Origin: Nitrososphaerales archaeon TH526
Lineage (GTDB): Archaea; Thermoproteota; Nitrososphaeria; Nitrososphaerales; Nitrososphaeraceae
NCBI GenBank assembly: GCA_014523665.1
Contig: JAATVR010000502.1
Span: 1 to 5,817 of the forward strand
Direction of reading: 5' to 3'
Length of the DNA: 5,817 bases
Part shown: positions 4,909 through 5,817 of the stretch, piece by piece
Numbering within the stretch: position 1 is the first letter of the stretch
Layout of the letters: each line of letters opens with the position of its first letter
The notes under the pieces: generated by a model
Seen by the model: the letters and a program-made list of their open reading frames with translations, nothing else
Database searches by the model: none
Told to the model about the DNA's origin: nothing
Program-made: the position numbers and the translations under genes

Positions 4909-5817
4909 TTATTTCTTTTTCTCATTAAAAATCACAACCTTCATAGCATCAACTGCATCATGAGCACACTTAAAGGCAGATTCCGAGTTTTCTAGGTTAA
5001 ATTGATGTGTTATTAGGCTCCCAAAGTTCAAGCGTCTATTGCCCAGAAGTTTTAGAGCTTGATTGGTTTCTAGTTCACTCGCTGCATACGAAGATTGGAT
5101 CGAAATTTCGTTGGCATAAAGAAATGAGAGATCAACCTCAACAGAAGCTGATTTTGCAGGTACGCCAAAAAGAACGATTGATCCGCCTTTTCGCACTATT
5201 CTTAATGACAGAGTAAATGCCTTTTGATTGCCAGTCGCAACAACAACTAGGTCCGCCCCTCTACCAGAAAAAACATCCTTTAGGTTCATTGTTTTCTCCT
5301 CGTCCTTTATCGGATGCAGAACCTCAAATCCCATCCGTTTACCGAAATCCAACCGAAATTCGTTAGGGTCAATCAGTACTACCCCTTTGACTCCGGCATC
5401 CTTAGCTAACATAGCGTTCATCATACCTACTGGCCCAGCTCCCAAGATTACGATATTCTCCATACTTTTTAGGTCAAATTTGCTGAGGGCTCTGATACAG
5501 CATGCCAGAGGTTCGATCAGTGATGCTTCTACGTCGGTTACAGATAATGGAAGTTTCAGAACACCTCCTCGTTGTAGATGCAAAGATGATACAAGAAATT
5601 CTTCAGATAAACCACATGGCTCCAAGTTGTTTAATTGATACGAATCACACATAGTTTCAGCATTATGTGAGCAGTAGTAGCATGAATAGCATGGAACATG
5701 GTGATGCGTAAAGACTCTGTCCATTTTCTTAAAGCCGGTAACTTTTCTTCCCACCTTGACTATCTCACCGACTGGTTCATGGCCCAACTTGGTCGAACCC
5801 ATCCCATATGATATGGT
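4909..5817 (-). CDS. zinc-dependent medium-chain alcohol/polyol dehydrogenase, N-terminus outside window
   Basis: The frame is open to the right edge, giving 302 residues starting TISYGMGSTKLGHEP. Roughly 45-55 N-terminal residues, including the first catalytic zinc cysteine, are missing; the internal ATG at 5802 is not the start. In fragment numbering, His13 in GHEPVGEI is a catalytic zinc ligand. Cys43, Cys46, Cys49 and Cys57 form the structural zinc lobe (Cx2Cx2Cx7C). Glu102 in EPLACCIRA is typical of the sorbitol/threonine dehydrogenase branch. The Rossmann motif GAGPVG is at 126-131, and Asp150 ending the second strand (VVLID) indicates NAD rather than NADP. The enzyme should oxidise a secondary alcohol of a polyol, sugar or amino acid to a ketone in the cytoplasm. 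It is the upstream partner of the LsrF-like gene. Sorbitol, threonine and butanediol dehydrogenase cannot be told apart here. Confidence 0.85.
   Translation of the reverse strand, partial: TISYGMGSTKLGHEPVGEIVKVGRKVTGFKKMDRVFTHHHVPCYSCYYCSHNAETMCDSYQLNNLEPCGLSEEFLVSSLHLQRGGVLKLPLSVTDVEASLIEPLACCIRALSKFDLKSMENIVILGAGPVGMMNAMLAKDAGVKGVVLIDPNEFRLDFGKRMGFEVLHPIKDEEKTMNLKDVFSGRGADLVVVATGNQKAFTLSLRIVRKGGSIVLFGVPAKSASVEVDLSFLYANEISIQSSYAASELETNQALKLLGNRRLNFGSLITHQFNLENSESAFKCAHDAVDAMKVVIFNEKKK

Noticed and set aside
5228..5638. 136-codon plus-strand frame opposite the dehydrogenase
   Set aside because: It is an antisense shadow of a well-conserved gene, with no promoter, ribosome binding site or recognisable domain.

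Overview
The window looks like chromosomal DNA of an archaeon, most likely a Thaumarchaeote (Nitrososphaeria, ammonia-oxidising archaea). This is inferred, not proven. It rests on archaeal TATA boxes 24-32 bases upstream of two start codons (leaderless promoters), archaeal Shine-Dalgarno variants (GAGGTG, GAAGGTG), an Elf1-type zinc-ribbon protein at the left edge, compact genes and a moderate to low GC content judged by eye. All seven genes lie on the minus strand, so transcription runs from right to left.

Right part (4058-5817). An NAD-type zinc-dependent medium-chain dehydrogenase, whose N-terminus lies beyond the window, is followed after 38 bases by an LsrF/DhnA-type class I aldolase or thiolase. 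The two probably form one transcription unit. Their substrate cannot be named from sequence.

Middle part (491-4057). A 175-base spacer with a good TATA box and several dyads precedes ilvB and ilvN, the large and small subunits of acetohydroxyacid synthase. The ilvN ribosome binding site overlaps the ilvB stop codon. A further 153 bases separate ilvN from an isopropylmalate dehydrogenase-like gene (leuB). Together these genes cover the first committed step of valine/isoleucine synthesis and the oxidative step of leucine synthesis. ilvC, ilvD, leuA, leuC and leuD are not in the window. The leuB start is odd: the conserved first beta-strand is encoded upstream of the first ATG, and the only well-placed initiation site there is an ACG codon 7 bases after GAAGGTG.

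Left part (1-490). A 64-residue protein with two predicted membrane segments and its own leaderless-type promoter is followed by the first 32 codons of an Elf1-like transcription elongation factor. That gene appears to start with TTG behind a second leaderless-type promoter.

No tRNA, rRNA, CRISPR array or mobile element was seen, and no gene-free stretch exceeds 300 bases. Most of the window is ordinary core metabolism. The points most worth a second look are the leuB start, the dehydrogenase-LsrF pair, the TTG-started Elf1-like gene, and the dyad-rich ilvB upstream region.
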